Positions 36,795 to 44,994 of a stretch of 64,000 nucleotides of DNA are shown one piece after another. The notes below the pieces were generated by a model. That model did not search any database, was not told the DNA's origin, and saw only the letters and a program-made list of their open reading frames with translations. Made by a program: the position numbers and the translations under genes. Each line of letters opens with the position of its first letter. The first letter of the stretch is position 1. This DNA is from Desertivibrio insolitus (GTDB lineage Bacteria; Actinomycetota; Actinomycetes; Actinomycetales; Microbacteriaceae): the NCBI RefSeq assembly GCF_017355965.1, contig NZ_JAFIQW010000002.1, positions 517,170 to 581,169 on the forward strand. Direction: 5' to 3'.

Positions 36795-36959
36795 TCAGTC
36801 GCCGGTGCGCTCGCGCCGGCGGCCCACCCGCTGCACCTCTCGGGCGAACCCGGCGGCGAAGAGACCGAGGCCGAGCAGGGGGAAGGCGAGCGTCACGAGG
36901 AACCAGGCGCCGACCGCGAGGTCCTCGGCGGTGCGCTGGAGGCGGGAGAAGGGGGTCAC
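36795..36959 (-). CDS. Small single-span membrane protein
   Basis: A 54-residue protein starting VTPFSRLQRTAEDLAVGAW, with one hydrophobic helix (about 16-38, WFLVTLAFPLLGLGLFAAGF) and a basic C-terminus, REVQRVGRRRER. GGAG lies 2 nt before the GTG at 36959 (TGGAGTCGTG). The stop is 1 nt from the phosphotransferase ATG, so they share an operon. I do not recognise the family. Confidence 0.6.
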   Translation of the reverse strand: MTPFSRLQRTAEDLAVGAWFLVTLAFPLLGLGLFAAGFAREVQRVGRRRERTGD

Positions 36960-37015
36960 GACTCCAGTGAAGCGAGCGCACGGGACGCGCGCAAACGCGG
37001 CCGGTGCGGCCTGCC

Positions 37016-37783
37016 TTAGCGGCGAGCGGTGAGCACGAGCGGTCCGTCGGCGGTGATCGCCACGGTGTGCTCGACGTGCGCGGCGCGCGAGCCGTCCTTC
37101 GAGCGGAGCGTCCAGCCGTCGCGGTCGGTGTAGATCTCGTCGGTGCCGCGCATGAGCCACGGCTCGATCGCGAAGACGAGGCCCGGCTTGATCGGCAGCC
37201 CGCGGTGGGGGCGGCCGGCGTTCGGGATGTGCGGGTCGCCGTGCATCTCGCGGCCGACGCCGTGTCCGCCGAAGTCGGTGTTGACGCCGTAGCCGTCCTT
37301 CGTCGCGACCTGGCCGATCGCCGCTGAGATGTCGCCGAGCCGGTTGCCGGGGCGCGCGGCGGCGATGCCGGCGGCGAGGGCTCGCTCGCACGTGTCGATG
37401 AGCGCGAGGTCCTCGGCGGCCGCGGTGCCGACGACGAGCGACAGGGCGCTGTCGGCGACCCAGCCGTTCACCTTCGCGGCGAAGTCGAGGCTCAGCAGGT
37501 CGCCGTCCTGCAGCGCGTAGTCGTGGGGCAGCCCGTGCAGGGCCGCGTCGTTGACCGATGTGCACAGCACCTTGCCGAACGGCGAGGCGCCGAACGAGGG
37601 GTGGTAGTCGATGTAGCAGCTCTCCGCGCCTGCGCTGCGGATCATGTCGTGGGCGAGCGCGTCGAGCTCGAGCAGGTTCACGCCCACCTTCGCCTCGGCC
37701 GCGGTGGCCTCGAGCACGCTCGCGACGAAGGCGCCGGCGGCCTTCATCTGCTCGATCTCGGCCGGGGTGCGTAGCTCGATCAT
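37016..37783 (-). CDS. map: Type I methionine aminopeptidase
   Basis: A 255-residue metallopeptidase that removes N-terminal Met. Metal-site elements are YIDYHPSFGASPFG, LLSLDFAAKVNGWVADSA (two Asp), FGGHGVGREMHGDPHIPN (His) and the AIEPW region (Glu). I chose the ATG at 37783 (MIELRTPAEIEQ), which has GGAGA at good spacing. An ATG at 37798 would add MENVC. It is divergent from the following membrane protein gene, 38 nt apart. Confidence 0.93.
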   Translation of the reverse strand: MIELRTPAEIEQMKAAGAFVASVLEATAAEAKVGVNLLELDALAHDMIRSAGAESCYIDYHPSFGASPFGKVLCTSVNDAALHGLPHDYALQDGDLLSLDFAAKVNGWVADSALSLVVGTAAAEDLALIDTCERALAAGIAAARPGNRLGDISAAIGQVATKDGYGVNTDFGGHGVGREMHGDPHIPNAGRPHRGLPIKPGLVFAIEPWLMRGTDEIYTDRDGWTLRSKDGSRAAHVEHTVAITADGPLVLTARR

Positions 37784-37808
37784 GCAGACATTCTCCATGA
37801 GTGCTCGC

Positions 37809-37814
37809 TACCCT
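37809..37814 (+). promoter_or_regulatory. -10-like TACCCT before a leaderless membrane-protein gene
   Basis: TACCCT lies 7 nt before the ATG at 37822, and there is no ribosome site. This supports MWLRRKL rather than the in-frame GTG at 37801 as the N-terminus. Confidence 0.4.
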
Positions 37815-37821
37815 TGCCGCC

Positions 37822-38295
37822 ATGTGGCTCCGGCGGAAGCTCTACACCGCGCAGTTCGGCGCGGCCGTCCTCCTGCCGCTGTGGCTCCTCATCGGCCGTG
37901 CGATCTTCGGCGAGGGCCTCGACGGCGACCTCCTCGCACTCGTCGTACTCGCCCCGCTCGTGGCCCTCGGCCTCGGCGGGCTCTCGGCGGTGACGATGGC
38001 GCGGGCCTCCGTGCGCCGCAAGCGCGCACTCGAGTGGACGGATGTCGCGGTGCTCGGCGTCGTCTGGGTGGCGTTCGTCGTCGCGGGCGCGCTGCCCGCC
38101 GTGACGGAGGTGCTGATCCTCGCGATCGCGCTGCTCTTCGGGGCGTTCTGGCTGCAGGTGTGGCGGCTCGTCCGCGAGACCCGCACCCGCGTGCGCACCG
38201 CGCTCGCCGGCTTCGAGCGGCTCCGCGCGGGCGGGAGCGGGTCGGCGCACAAGCCCGAGGTCATCGTCATCGAGTCGGGCGAGCATCAGCGCTGA
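37822..38295 (+). CDS. Four-helix membrane protein, unknown function
   Basis: A 157-residue protein with four predicted transmembrane helices (about 10-27, 36-58, 75-92 and 95-112). A basic cytoplasmic-type segment, RETRTRVRTALAGFERLR, and a polar tail follow. I do not recognise the family. The ATG at 37822 directly precedes the first helix, and a -10-like sequence sits 7 nt upstream. It is divergent from map. Confidence 0.7.
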   Translation: MWLRRKLYTAQFGAAVLLPLWLLIGRAIFGEGLDGDLLALVVLAPLVALGLGGLSAVTMARASVRRKRALEWTDVAVLGVVWVAFVVAGALPAVTEVLILAIALLFGAFWLQVWRLVRETRTRVRTALAGFERLRAGGSGSAHKPEVIVIESGEHQR

Positions 38296-38377
38296 GGCAT
38301 CCGTCGCTCGCCGGTCGGAGATGCGTGCGGGTGCGGGGGAGCGGGCGCCGAGGCATCCGGTACCCCGACGGGCCTTT

Positions 38378-38422
38378 CTGTGGCAGAATGAGCGCTTGTG
38401 CCTGCGCACGGCTCTGCCACAG
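38378..38422. promoter_or_regulatory. Long inverted repeat around the rplS promoter region
   Basis: CTGTGGCAGA (38378-38387) and TCTGCCACAG (38413-38422) are perfect 10-nt inverted arms, 25 nt apart. Inside lies a smaller GTGC/GCAC pair. The left arm overlaps a CAGAAT that could be the -10 of rplS. If so, only the right half would be transcribed, which favours a protein-binding site over an RNA hairpin. The 208-nt region between 38296 and 38503 contains no gene that I can support. Confidence 0.45.
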
Positions 38423-38503
38423 GGGACCGGCGAATCCGCGGCACGATCCATTGTCTTCCGTGACCCGTGATCGACCTGTGGCGGTCACAGAGAGCGAATC
38501 ATC

Positions 38504-38854
38504 ATGAGCCACATCCTCGACCAGGTGGATGCCGCCTCCCTCCGTACCGACGTCCCCGACTTCCGCGCGGGTGACACCGTCAAGGTGCACGTCAACATCA
38601 TCGAGGGCAACCGCTCGCGTATCCAGGTCTTCCAGGGCGTCGTCATCGGCCGCTCCGGCGAGGGCGTCCGCGAGACCTTCACGGTCCGCAAGGTGAGCTT
38701 CCAGGTCGGCGTCGAGCGCACGTTCCCCGTGCACTCGCCGGTCATCGACCACATCGAGGTCGTCACCCGCGGTGACGTCCGTCGCGCGAAGCTGTACTAC
38801 CTGCGCGAGCTCCGCGGCAAGAAGGCCAAGATCAAGGAGAAGCGCGACGCGTAA
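38504..38854 (+). CDS. rplS: 50S ribosomal protein L19
   Basis: A 116-residue L19 with the canonical core [33 protein letters not shown] and a basic C-terminus, [19 protein letters not shown]19 sits at the 30S-50S interface. Length and sequence are normal. It has its own upstream region of about 200 nt rather than following trmD directly. Confidence 0.97.
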   Translation: MSHILDQVDAASLRTDVPDFRAGDTVKVHVNIIEGNRSRIQVFQGVVIGRSGEGVRETFTVRKVSFQVGVERTFPVHSPVIDHIEVVTRGDVRRAKLYYLRELRGKKAKIKEKRDA

Positions 38855-38887
38855 GGCGCGACTCGGCCTCTAACGAATCTCATCCGG

Positions 38888-38918
38888 ACTCCCCGACGCT
38901 TACACTGTGTCGGGGAGT
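38888..38918 (+). terminator. Hairpin after rplS that also contains the lepB -10
   Basis: ACTCCCCGAC/GTCGGGGAGT is a perfect 10-bp stem with an 11-nt loop, 34 nt after the rplS stop, followed by TTCGGGGTTT. The loop carries TACACT (38901-38906), a good -10 for lepB. It may both end the rplS transcript and shape the lepB promoter. Confidence 0.6.
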
Positions 38919-38929
38919 TCGGGGTTTAA

Positions 38930-39706
38930 GTGGCACAAGAAGACGACGACACGTCGGCGGGCGGAGTCGCCGTGGAGAAGCGGGGACGAGGGGTCCGGCT
39001 GTTCCTGCGGGACGTGCTCCTGATCTTCCTCGCCGCGCTGCTCATCTCCTTCCTCATCAAGACGTTCCTCATCCGGTCGTTCTTCATCCCGTCGGCGTCG
39101 ATGGAGTCGACACTCATCGAGGACGACCGCATCATCGTCAATCAGCTCGTGCCCGACGTGACGCCGATCGTGCGCGGAGACATCGTCGTCTTCCGCGACC
39201 CGGGCGGCTGGCTCCGGGGCGTGCCCAAGGAGGAGCGGCCTCCGATCGTGGAGTTCTTCGAGAACGCCCTGTCGATCGTCGGCCTCACCGCGCCCGACAG
39301 CGACGAGCACCTGATCAAGCGCGTCATCGGCCTGCCGGGCGACACCATCAGCTGCTGCAACGACTTCGGCCAGATGTCGGTCAACGGGGTGCCGGTCGAC
39401 GAGCCCTACGTGCAGCTGCCGGAGGGCGTGCGCCGCGTCTCCGAGAACGACTTCGAGGTCACCGTGCCCGAGGACTCGATCTGGGTGATGGGCGACAACC
39501 GGTACTTCTCCGCCGACAGCCGAGAGCACGTCGGGCCGGATGCCGCGACCGCGTTCGTGCCCATCGAGGATGTCGTGGGCCGCGCGATCATCGTCACCGC
39601 TCCCGTCTCCCGCTGGGGCTGGCTCGACAACCACTCGGAGGTGTTCCGCGGGGTGGAGGACCGTTCCGCGTCCGCGCCCACCCGCGAGGAGGTCGGCGAC
39701 CAGTGA
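38930..39706 (+). CDS. lepB: Signal peptidase I
   Basis: A 258-residue type I signal peptidase. One N-terminal transmembrane helix (about 28-46) is followed by the extracytoplasmic protease domain. The catalytic dyad is S57 (PSASMEST, with Ser in place of the usual Pro after ME) and K130 (HLIKRVIGLPGD). MGDNRYFSADSREHVG is the conserved box E. It starts with GTG at 38930 and overlaps rnhB by GTGA. Confidence 0.95.
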   Translation: MAQEDDDTSAGGVAVEKRGRGVRLFLRDVLLIFLAALLISFLIKTFLIRSFFIPSASMESTLIEDDRIIVNQLVPDVTPIVRGDIVVFRDPGGWLRGVPKEERPPIVEFFENALSIVGLTAPDSDEHLIKRVIGLPGDTISCCNDFGQMSVNGVPVDEPYVQLPEGVRRVSENDFEVTVPEDSIWVMGDNRYFSADSREHVGPDAATAFVPIEDVVGRAIIVTAPVSRWGWLDNHSEVFRGVEDRSASAPTREEVGDQ

Positions 39707-40374
39707 CCGTCGCGGACCCCACGATGCGCGTCGAGGGAGCCCTCGGCCGCAGCGGCGTGACCTACGTGATCGGCTGCGACGAGGTGGGCCGCGGCGCCCT
39801 CGCCGGGCCCGTCGCGGTCGGCGTCGCCGTGCTGGAGACGAAGCGCCGCAAGGTGCCGGACGGCCTGCGCGACTCGAAGATGCTGAGCGAGAAGCGCCGC
39901 GAGGAGCTCGCGCCCGTCGCCGCGAAGTGGGCCGTCGCCTCGGCGGTCGGGCTCGCGAGCGCCGACGAGATCGACACGATCGGGCTGACCGCCGCGCTCG
40001 GCCTCGCCGGGGCGCGCGCGATCGCCGCGCTCGACTTCGACGCGTTCGACGAGTCCGTCGTGCTGCTCGACGGTCACTTCGACTACCTCAGCCGGCACCT
40101 CGCACGCCCGGTGCGCGTGCAGCACCGCATCAAGGCGGACCGCGACTGCGGCTCGGTCGCCGCGGCATCCGTGCTCGCCAAGGTGCACCGCGACGGGCTC
40201 ATGATCGACGCGCACGCCGGCGCCGAGATGTACGACTGGCGCAGCAACAAGGGCTACGCGTCGCCCGTGCACATGAGCGCGATCGACGCCCACGGGCCGC
40301 ACGGGCTGCACCGCAAGACCTGGCTGCGCACGCCGTCGCTCTTCGACGGGCTCGACGCCGAGCTCGGGGCCTGA
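39703..40374 (+). CDS. rnhB: Ribonuclease HII
   Basis: A 223-residue RNase H type 2 that removes ribonucleotides from DNA. The catalytic residues D26 and E27 lie in GCDEVGRGALAGPV; further Asp residues are in VVLLDGHFDYL and KADRDCGSVAAASVLAK. YDWRSNKGYASPVH is the expected substrate-recognition region. The GTG at 39703 overlaps the lepB stop, so the two are co-translated. Confidence 0.96.
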   Translation: MTVADPTMRVEGALGRSGVTYVIGCDEVGRGALAGPVAVGVAVLETKRRKVPDGLRDSKMLSEKRREELAPVAAKWAVASAVGLASADEIDTIGLTAALGLAGARAIAALDFDAFDESVVLLDGHFDYLSRHLARPVRVQHRIKADRDCGSVAAASVLAKVHRDGLMIDAHAGAEMYDWRSNKGYASPVHMSAIDAHGPHGLHRKTWLRTPSLFDGLDAELGA

Positions 40375-40414
40375 GCGCTCGCGTCAACCGGCGTCGCCCT
40401 TCCCCCGCGGCGAT

Positions 40415-40420
40415 TAGACT
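40415..40420 (+). promoter_or_regulatory. -10-like TAGACT before the DUF2469 gene
   Basis: TAGACT is 9 nt before the ATG at 40430, and no Shine-Dalgarno sequence is present. It is the same sequence as the one before the YceD gene. Confidence 0.5.
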
Positions 40421-40429
40421 GACGGGGCT

Positions 40430-40753
40430 ATGGACGAGGACGAGTTCGAGGATTACGACCGCGAGGTCGAGCTGGCGCTGTACCGGGAGTACCGGGACAT
40501 CGTGGGCCAGTTCAAGTACGTGGTCGAGACCGAGCGGCGGTTCTACCTCGCCAACGAGGTGTCGCAGACGATCCGCGACATGGGCAACGACTTCTACTTC
40601 GAGATCGAGATGCACGACGTCTGGGTCTGGGACGTGTACCGCGCCGACCGCTTCGTGAAGAGCGTGCGGGTGCTGACGTTCAAGGACGTCAACATCGAGG
40701 AGCTCTCCTCAAAGGAGCTCGAGCTGCCCAAGGAGCTCGCGCTCGACGAGTGA
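40430..40753 (+). CDS. DUF2469 conserved actinobacterial protein
   Basis: A 107-residue acidic protein of DUF2469, almost always found beside rnhB in actinobacteria. The highly conserved centre is YREYRDIVGQFKYVVETERR followed by FYLANEV, and FYFEIEMHDVWVWDVYR further on. The function is unknown. The start follows a -10-like TAGACT with leaderless spacing. Confidence 0.92.
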   Translation: MDEDEFEDYDREVELALYREYRDIVGQFKYVVETERRFYLANEVSQTIRDMGNDFYFEIEMHDVWVWDVYRADRFVKSVRVLTFKDVNIEELSSKELELPKELALDE

Positions 40754-40796
40754 CGCCGCCGCGTCCCTTCCCGGCCGCGGTTCAGTCGCCGGGTGT

Positions 40797-41582
40797 TCAG
40801 GCTCGCGGCGCGACGCGATTCGCGCGCCTCGGCGCCGAGCGCACGAGGAACGAGCGGATAGCCGTGCCGACCTCCGAGGGCACCGCGGCGCCGTCGGCGT
40901 GGGACGCCGTCATGACGACGAACTCGCACTCCGGGATGTGGCTGCGCAGATAGCCGGCCACGCCGTCGGCCTCGAGCATCTCGAACGCCGACTGCAGGAT
41001 CAGCGTCGGCAGCGGGAAGTAGTGGTACGACGCCGACGGGGCGGCGGCGCGTCTCCCTCGCGGCGCGGCGAACGCCGACTCCTCGCCTGACGCCCCCGCC
41101 TGGATCTCCGCTGCCATCGCCCGCAGCGTCCCGAGCGTCTCGTTCGACAGCGCGCCGAACATCGTCGAGATGTCGGGCTCGTCTCCGTCGTACTCGTTGA
41201 ACGCCCGGCCGAGGTGGCGGAACGACGGGCTCACGAGCACGAGCGAGGAGAACAGGAACGGCTGCTGCACGGATGTCAGCGCGCCGACGACCGCGCTGGC
41301 CGAGTGCCCGACGAACACGGGGTCGTCGAGCTCGAGCTCGGTGACCACGCGCACCAGGTCGGTGACGCCCGCGGCGAGCAGTTCGTACTTGTCGCCGACG
41401 GCGTCGGGTGCGAGCGCCGAGTGGTCGACGAGCACGACGCGGTGGTCGTCGAGGAAAGCGGGGACGATCTGGCGCCACACGGTCTCGGCGCTTGACCCGT
41501 GCCCGAAGACCACCGGCCGCCCCGCGGGGTTGCCGAAGACCTTGACCCCGGGCATCCCACCGTCCAGGTCGAACTCCGCCAT
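40797..41582 (-). CDS. RsbQ-like alpha/beta hydrolase
   Basis: A 261-residue alpha/beta hydrolase. KVFGNPAGRPVVFGHGSSAE holds the oxyanion region, and the nucleophile is Ser in VGHSASAVVG; a late His sits in SHADGA. The layout resembles RsbQ, which regulates stress signalling in Bacillus, but the usual DxRGxGxSD loop reads VDHSALAPDA. The loop suggests altered substrate recognition. GAGGGGTGGA precedes the ATG at 41582. Function unproven; no RsbP-like partner is adjacent. Confidence 0.8.
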   Translation of the reverse strand: MAEFDLDGGMPGVKVFGNPAGRPVVFGHGSSAETVWRQIVPAFLDDHRVVLVDHSALAPDAVGDKYELLAAGVTDLVRVVTELELDDPVFVGHSASAVVGALTSVQQPFLFSSLVLVSPSFRHLGRAFNEYDGDEPDISTMFGALSNETLGTLRAMAAEIQAGASGEESAFAAPRGRRAAAPSASYHYFPLPTLILQSAFEMLEADGVAGYLRSHIPECEFVVMTASHADGAAVPSEVGTAIRSFLVRSAPRRANRVAPRA

Positions 41583-41752
41583 TCCACCCCTCACGTCGAC
41601 TTCCGCGAGTGTATGGCCTGACGGTTGCGTAACCCGGTAGGTGGAGCAGGCGGCAGAGTCTCTTCTCCTTCCCACCCGCCACACCATTGCCGCACTGCAC
41701 CGATCGGCTCGAGGCGGCTAGACGGGGCATCCGTCCGGGCGACCCTCGACGC

Positions 41753-42106
41753 ATGGCAGCGAAGGACGACCTCGGGCGGCGCGGTGAGGCGCTCGCCGGC
41801 GAGTACCTGGCGGCGAAGGGCCTGACGATCCTCGACCGCAACTGGCGGTGCTCGCAGGGCGAGCTCGACATCGTCGCCCGGGACGGACGTGACCTCGTGT
41901 TCGTCGAGGTCAAGACCCGGGCGGGAACGGGCTTCGGTCATCCGTTCGCCGCGATCACCGCGACGAAGCTCGCGCGGCTGCGGCGCCTGGCGGCCGCCTG
42001 GTGCGAGGCCCACCCGCTTATGCACGGCCACGTGCGGATCGACGCCGTCGCCGTGACCGGCGCCGGACGGACCCCGACGATCGAGCATCTCGAGCGGATC
42101 TTCTGA
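41753..42106 (+). CDS. YraN/UPF0102 family nuclease-fold protein
   Basis: A 117-residue UPF0102 (YraN) protein with a restriction-endonuclease-like core: GELDIVARDG, then FVEVKTRAG, which carries the E-x-K motif. These proteins are Holliday-junction-resolvase-like, with unclear function. The stop overlaps the yifB start (TGATG). The arrangement yraN-yifB-dprA is conserved. The ATG at 41753 begins the conserved part. The 170-nt region before it contains no gene that I can support. Confidence 0.9.
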   Translation: MAAKDDLGRRGEALAGEYLAAKGLTILDRNWRCSQGELDIVARDGRDLVFVEVKTRAGTGFGHPFAAITATKLARLRRLAAAWCEAHPLMHGHVRIDAVAVTGAGRTPTIEHLERIF

Positions 42107-43644
42107 TGCCCCTCGCCCGAACCACCTCCGTCGCCCTGCTCGGGCTCGCGGGCAGCCCGGTCGAGATCGAGGCGGACATCTCCGCCAACGTCCCGCACTT
42201 CGTGCTGATCGGCCTCGCCGACGCCGCCCTCGGCGAGGCGAAGGAGCGGGTGCGGTCCGCGGCGACGAACGCCGGATGCCCGTTGCCCAACCGCCGCATC
42301 ACGGTGAATCTCTCGCCCGCCGCGCTGCCCAAGCACGGGTCCGCGTTCGACCTCGGGATCGCGCTGGCGGTGCTCGCGGCCGCCGGCTCGGTGTCGGCCG
42401 AGTCCGTCGGCCGGGTCGTGCATCTCGGCGAGCTCGGCCTCGACGGCCGGCTGCGGCCCGGAACGGGTGTGCTCCCCGCGACACTCGCCGCCCGGAGGGC
42501 CGGTGCCTCGACCGTCATGGTTCCCGCGGCCGACGCCGAGGAGGCCGCGCTCGTGCCCGGCATCCGCGTCGTCGGAGTCGCCTCGCTGCGCGACGCCGCG
42601 ATCTGGCACGGAGCGGAACTCGAGCCCGAGCCCGTCCACGTCGTGACGCGCGCCGCCGCTCCGCCGCGTCCGGACGAGACGCTCGACCTCGCCGAGGTCG
42701 TCGGCAACGAGGAGGCGGTCGACGCGCTGCTCGTCGCCGCCGCGGGCGGTCACCACCTCTTCCTCCTCGGCCCGCCGGGGGCCGGCAAGACGATGCTCGC
42801 CGCCCGCCTGCCCGGGCTGCTGCCCGACCTGGAGACCGAGGCGGCGATCGAGGTCACCTCCGTCCGATCACTCGCCGGGCTCCCCGTCGGCGCGACGCTC
42901 GCGACCCGACCTCCGTTCGAGGCGCCGCACCACACCGCGACCCCGGCCGCCCTGGTGGGCGGCGGCAGCTCGTGGATCAGACCCGGCGCAGCTCCGCGCG
43001 CCTCGCACGGCGTCCTCTTCCTCGACGAGGCGCCCGAGTTCACCGCGGCCGCACTCGACACGTTGCGGCAACCGCTCGAGTCCGGGCAGGTGTCGATCCA
43101 CCGCGCGAACGCCGTCGCGCACTTCCCGAGCCGGTTCCAGCTCGTGCTCGCGGCGAATCCGTGCCCCTGCGGTCAGTTCGGGGCGACGGATGCCTCGTGC
43201 GAGTGCCCGCCGGCTCTCCGGCGCCGCTACCTCGGGCGGCTCTCCGGGCCGTTGCTCGACCGCATCGACATCCAGTTGCGGGTGCAGCGCATCACCGCGG
43301 CGCGGCTCCGCCTCGCCGACGCGGACGCACCGCGGCTCGACACGGCGACGGCGCGCAGGCGGGTGGAACGAGCCCGCGCCGCCGCCGCCGACCGCCTCCG
43401 CGAAAGCCCCTGGCGGTTGAACTCGCACGTGCCCGGCTCCTGGCTGCGCTCCGGGCCGCATCGGCTGCAGCCCTCCGTCACCGCGCCGCTCGATCGAGCG
43501 CTCGAGCGCGGCGGCATCACGATGCGCGGGTACGACCGCGTGCTCCGCGTCGCGTGGTCGGTCGCCGACCTCGACGGCGCCGACCGTCCCGGGCCCGACC
43601 ACGTCGGCCGCGCCCTCTACCTCAGAAAGGCCCTCTCGTCATGA
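42106..43644 (+). CDS. YifB/ComM-like Mg-chelatase-family AAA+ ATPase
   Basis: A 512-residue ATPase. The N-terminal Lon-substrate-like domain (VEIEADISANVPHFVLIGLA, the LSPAALPKHGSAFDLGIALA region) is followed by the AAA+ core with Walker A GPPGAGKTML and Walker B LFLDEAPEF. A four-Cys block, CPCGQFGATDASCEC, follows. ComM homologues promote branch migration during natural transformation in Vibrio and Haemophilus. It overlaps both yraN and dprA, consistent with a DNA-processing operon. Confidence 0.93.
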   Translation: MPLARTTSVALLGLAGSPVEIEADISANVPHFVLIGLADAALGEAKERVRSAATNAGCPLPNRRITVNLSPAALPKHGSAFDLGIALAVLAAAGSVSAESVGRVVHLGELGLDGRLRPGTGVLPATLAARRAGASTVMVPAADAEEAALVPGIRVVGVASLRDAAIWHGAELEPEPVHVVTRAAAPPRPDETLDLAEVVGNEEAVDALLVAAAGGHHLFLLGPPGAGKTMLAARLPGLLPDLETEAAIEVTSVRSLAGLPVGATLATRPPFEAPHHTATPAALVGGGSSWIRPGAAPRASHGVLFLDEAPEFTAAALDTLRQPLESGQVSIHRANAVAHFPSRFQLVLAANPCPCGQFGATDASCECPPALRRRYLGRLSGPLLDRIDIQLRVQRITAARLRLADADAPRLDTATARRRVERARAAAADRLRESPWRLNSHVPGSWLRSGPHRLQPSVTAPLDRALERGGITMRGYDRVLRVAWSVADLDGADRPGPDHVGRALYLRKALSS

Positions 43645-44867
43645 CGATCCTCGGCGTCAAGGAGACCATCGCCGGACCCCTGATCCGGGCGGTGGCCGCA
43701 CACGGACTCGACGGCGACGCCGTCGCGCATCGTTTTGCGCTGGCCGTCTGGTCGGGCGTCGCCGAGCCCGGCGACCGCCTCGCGGGTGCGCTCGTGGCCG
43801 CCCTCGGCCCGCGCGAGGCGCTCGAACTCGTCCTGGCGAAGGCCGCCCCCGACGCGCTCCTGACCCGATTGCACGAGGGCGGGGAGGACGCCTCGGTCGC
43901 CGAGGTGACCGCCGCGCTCGACCGCTGGGCTCCGCGGCTCGCGACGACCACCGCGCTCGCCGCCCTCCGGCAGGCCGGGCGCATCGGCGCGCGCCTCGTC
44001 GTGCCGGGCGACGAGGAGTGGCCGGTCGGTCTCGACGATCTCGGGCACCACGCCCCGCTCGCCCTGTGGGTGCGCGGCGACTCGGCCGCGCTGACCACCC
44101 TGAGTGCGTCCATCGCGATCGTCGGCGCGCGCGCCGCGACCGGCTACGGGGAGCACGTGACGATGGAGGCGTCCGCCGGGCTGGTCGATCGCGGCTACAC
44201 GATCGTCAGTGGCGCCGCCTACGGCATCGACGGGATGGCGCACCGGGCCGCGCTCGCGAGCCGAGGCCGTACCGTCGCGTTCCTCGCGGGCGGGGTCGAT
44301 CGGTACTACCCGAGCGGGCACGACGGTCTGCTCACCCGCATGGTCGAGAACGGGGGAGCGGTCGTGTCGGAGGTGCCCTGCGGCAGTGCGCCCACCAAGT
44401 GGCGCTTCCTCCAGCGCAATCGCCTGATCGCCGCCGCCGGCCTCGCGACCGTCGTCGTCGAGGCCGGGCGTCGGTCGGGTTCGTTGAACACCGCCGGCCA
44501 TGCCGCTGCGCTCGGCCGCCCTCTGGGTGCTGTACCGGGACCCGTGACCTCGCCGGCATCCGCCGGGTGCCACAGGCTGCTGCGGGACTTCTCCGCGGAG
44601 TGCGTGACGACGCCGGACGAGATGGCCGAACTCGCGCCGTTGGATCGCGGCTCGGGCGGCGTGGACGTCCCGATTCCGGGCCCGTCGTCGGAGGAGACCC
44701 GGGTGCTCGACGCGCTCGGGCAGAGGGCGCGCAGCGTGGACGACATCGCAGCGCGAGCGGGCCTCGCCCCGGCGATCGTGCGCTCGACCCTGGGGCTGCT
44801 CGCCCTCGACGGTCGCGTCGCGGAGCGCGAGCACGGCTGGGTCCGCCGCACGCGCGTGAGCACCTGA
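43641..44867 (+). CDS. dprA: DNA-processing protein DprA
   Basis: A 408-residue DprA. A SAM-like N-terminal domain is followed by the Rossmann fold: SIAIVGARAATGYGEHV, then IVSGAAYGIDGMAHRAAL, VAFLAGGVDRYYP and the RFLQRNRLIAA block. A winged-helix domain covers the C-terminus (from about 345). DprA loads RecA on incoming single-stranded DNA. The ATG overlaps the yifB stop. The normally nearby xerC is about 12.5 kb downstream in this window. Confidence 0.94.
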   Translation: MTILGVKETIAGPLIRAVAAHGLDGDAVAHRFALAVWSGVAEPGDRLAGALVAALGPREALELVLAKAAPDALLTRLHEGGEDASVAEVTAALDRWAPRLATTTALAALRQAGRIGARLVVPGDEEWPVGLDDLGHHAPLALWVRGDSAALTTLSASIAIVGARAATGYGEHVTMEASAGLVDRGYTIVSGAAYGIDGMAHRAALASRGRTVAFLAGGVDRYYPSGHDGLLTRMVENGGAVVSEVPCGSAPTKWRFLQRNRLIAAAGLATVVVEAGRRSGSLNTAGHAAALGRPLGAVPGPVTSPASAGCHRLLRDFSAECVTTPDEMAELAPLDRGSGGVDVPIPGPSSEETRVLDALGQRARSVDDIAARAGLAPAIVRSTLGLLALDGRVAEREHGWVRRTRVST

Positions 44868-44994
44868 TCGCCCCTGGACGGGACCTCCGTGAACGGTGCC
44901 GATCGCCTGCGATCCCTCGCCCGCGCTTCCGGCGCCTCCTAGCGTCGGACGAGACCACCGCGGAATCGGAGGTCGACGGACGGGAGGACGCGGC

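Noticed and set aside
37784-37798. Upstream ATG adding MENVC to methionine aminopeptidase
   Set aside because: It has no ribosome site, whereas the ATG at 37783 has GGAGA at suitable spacing and gives the conserved N-terminus.
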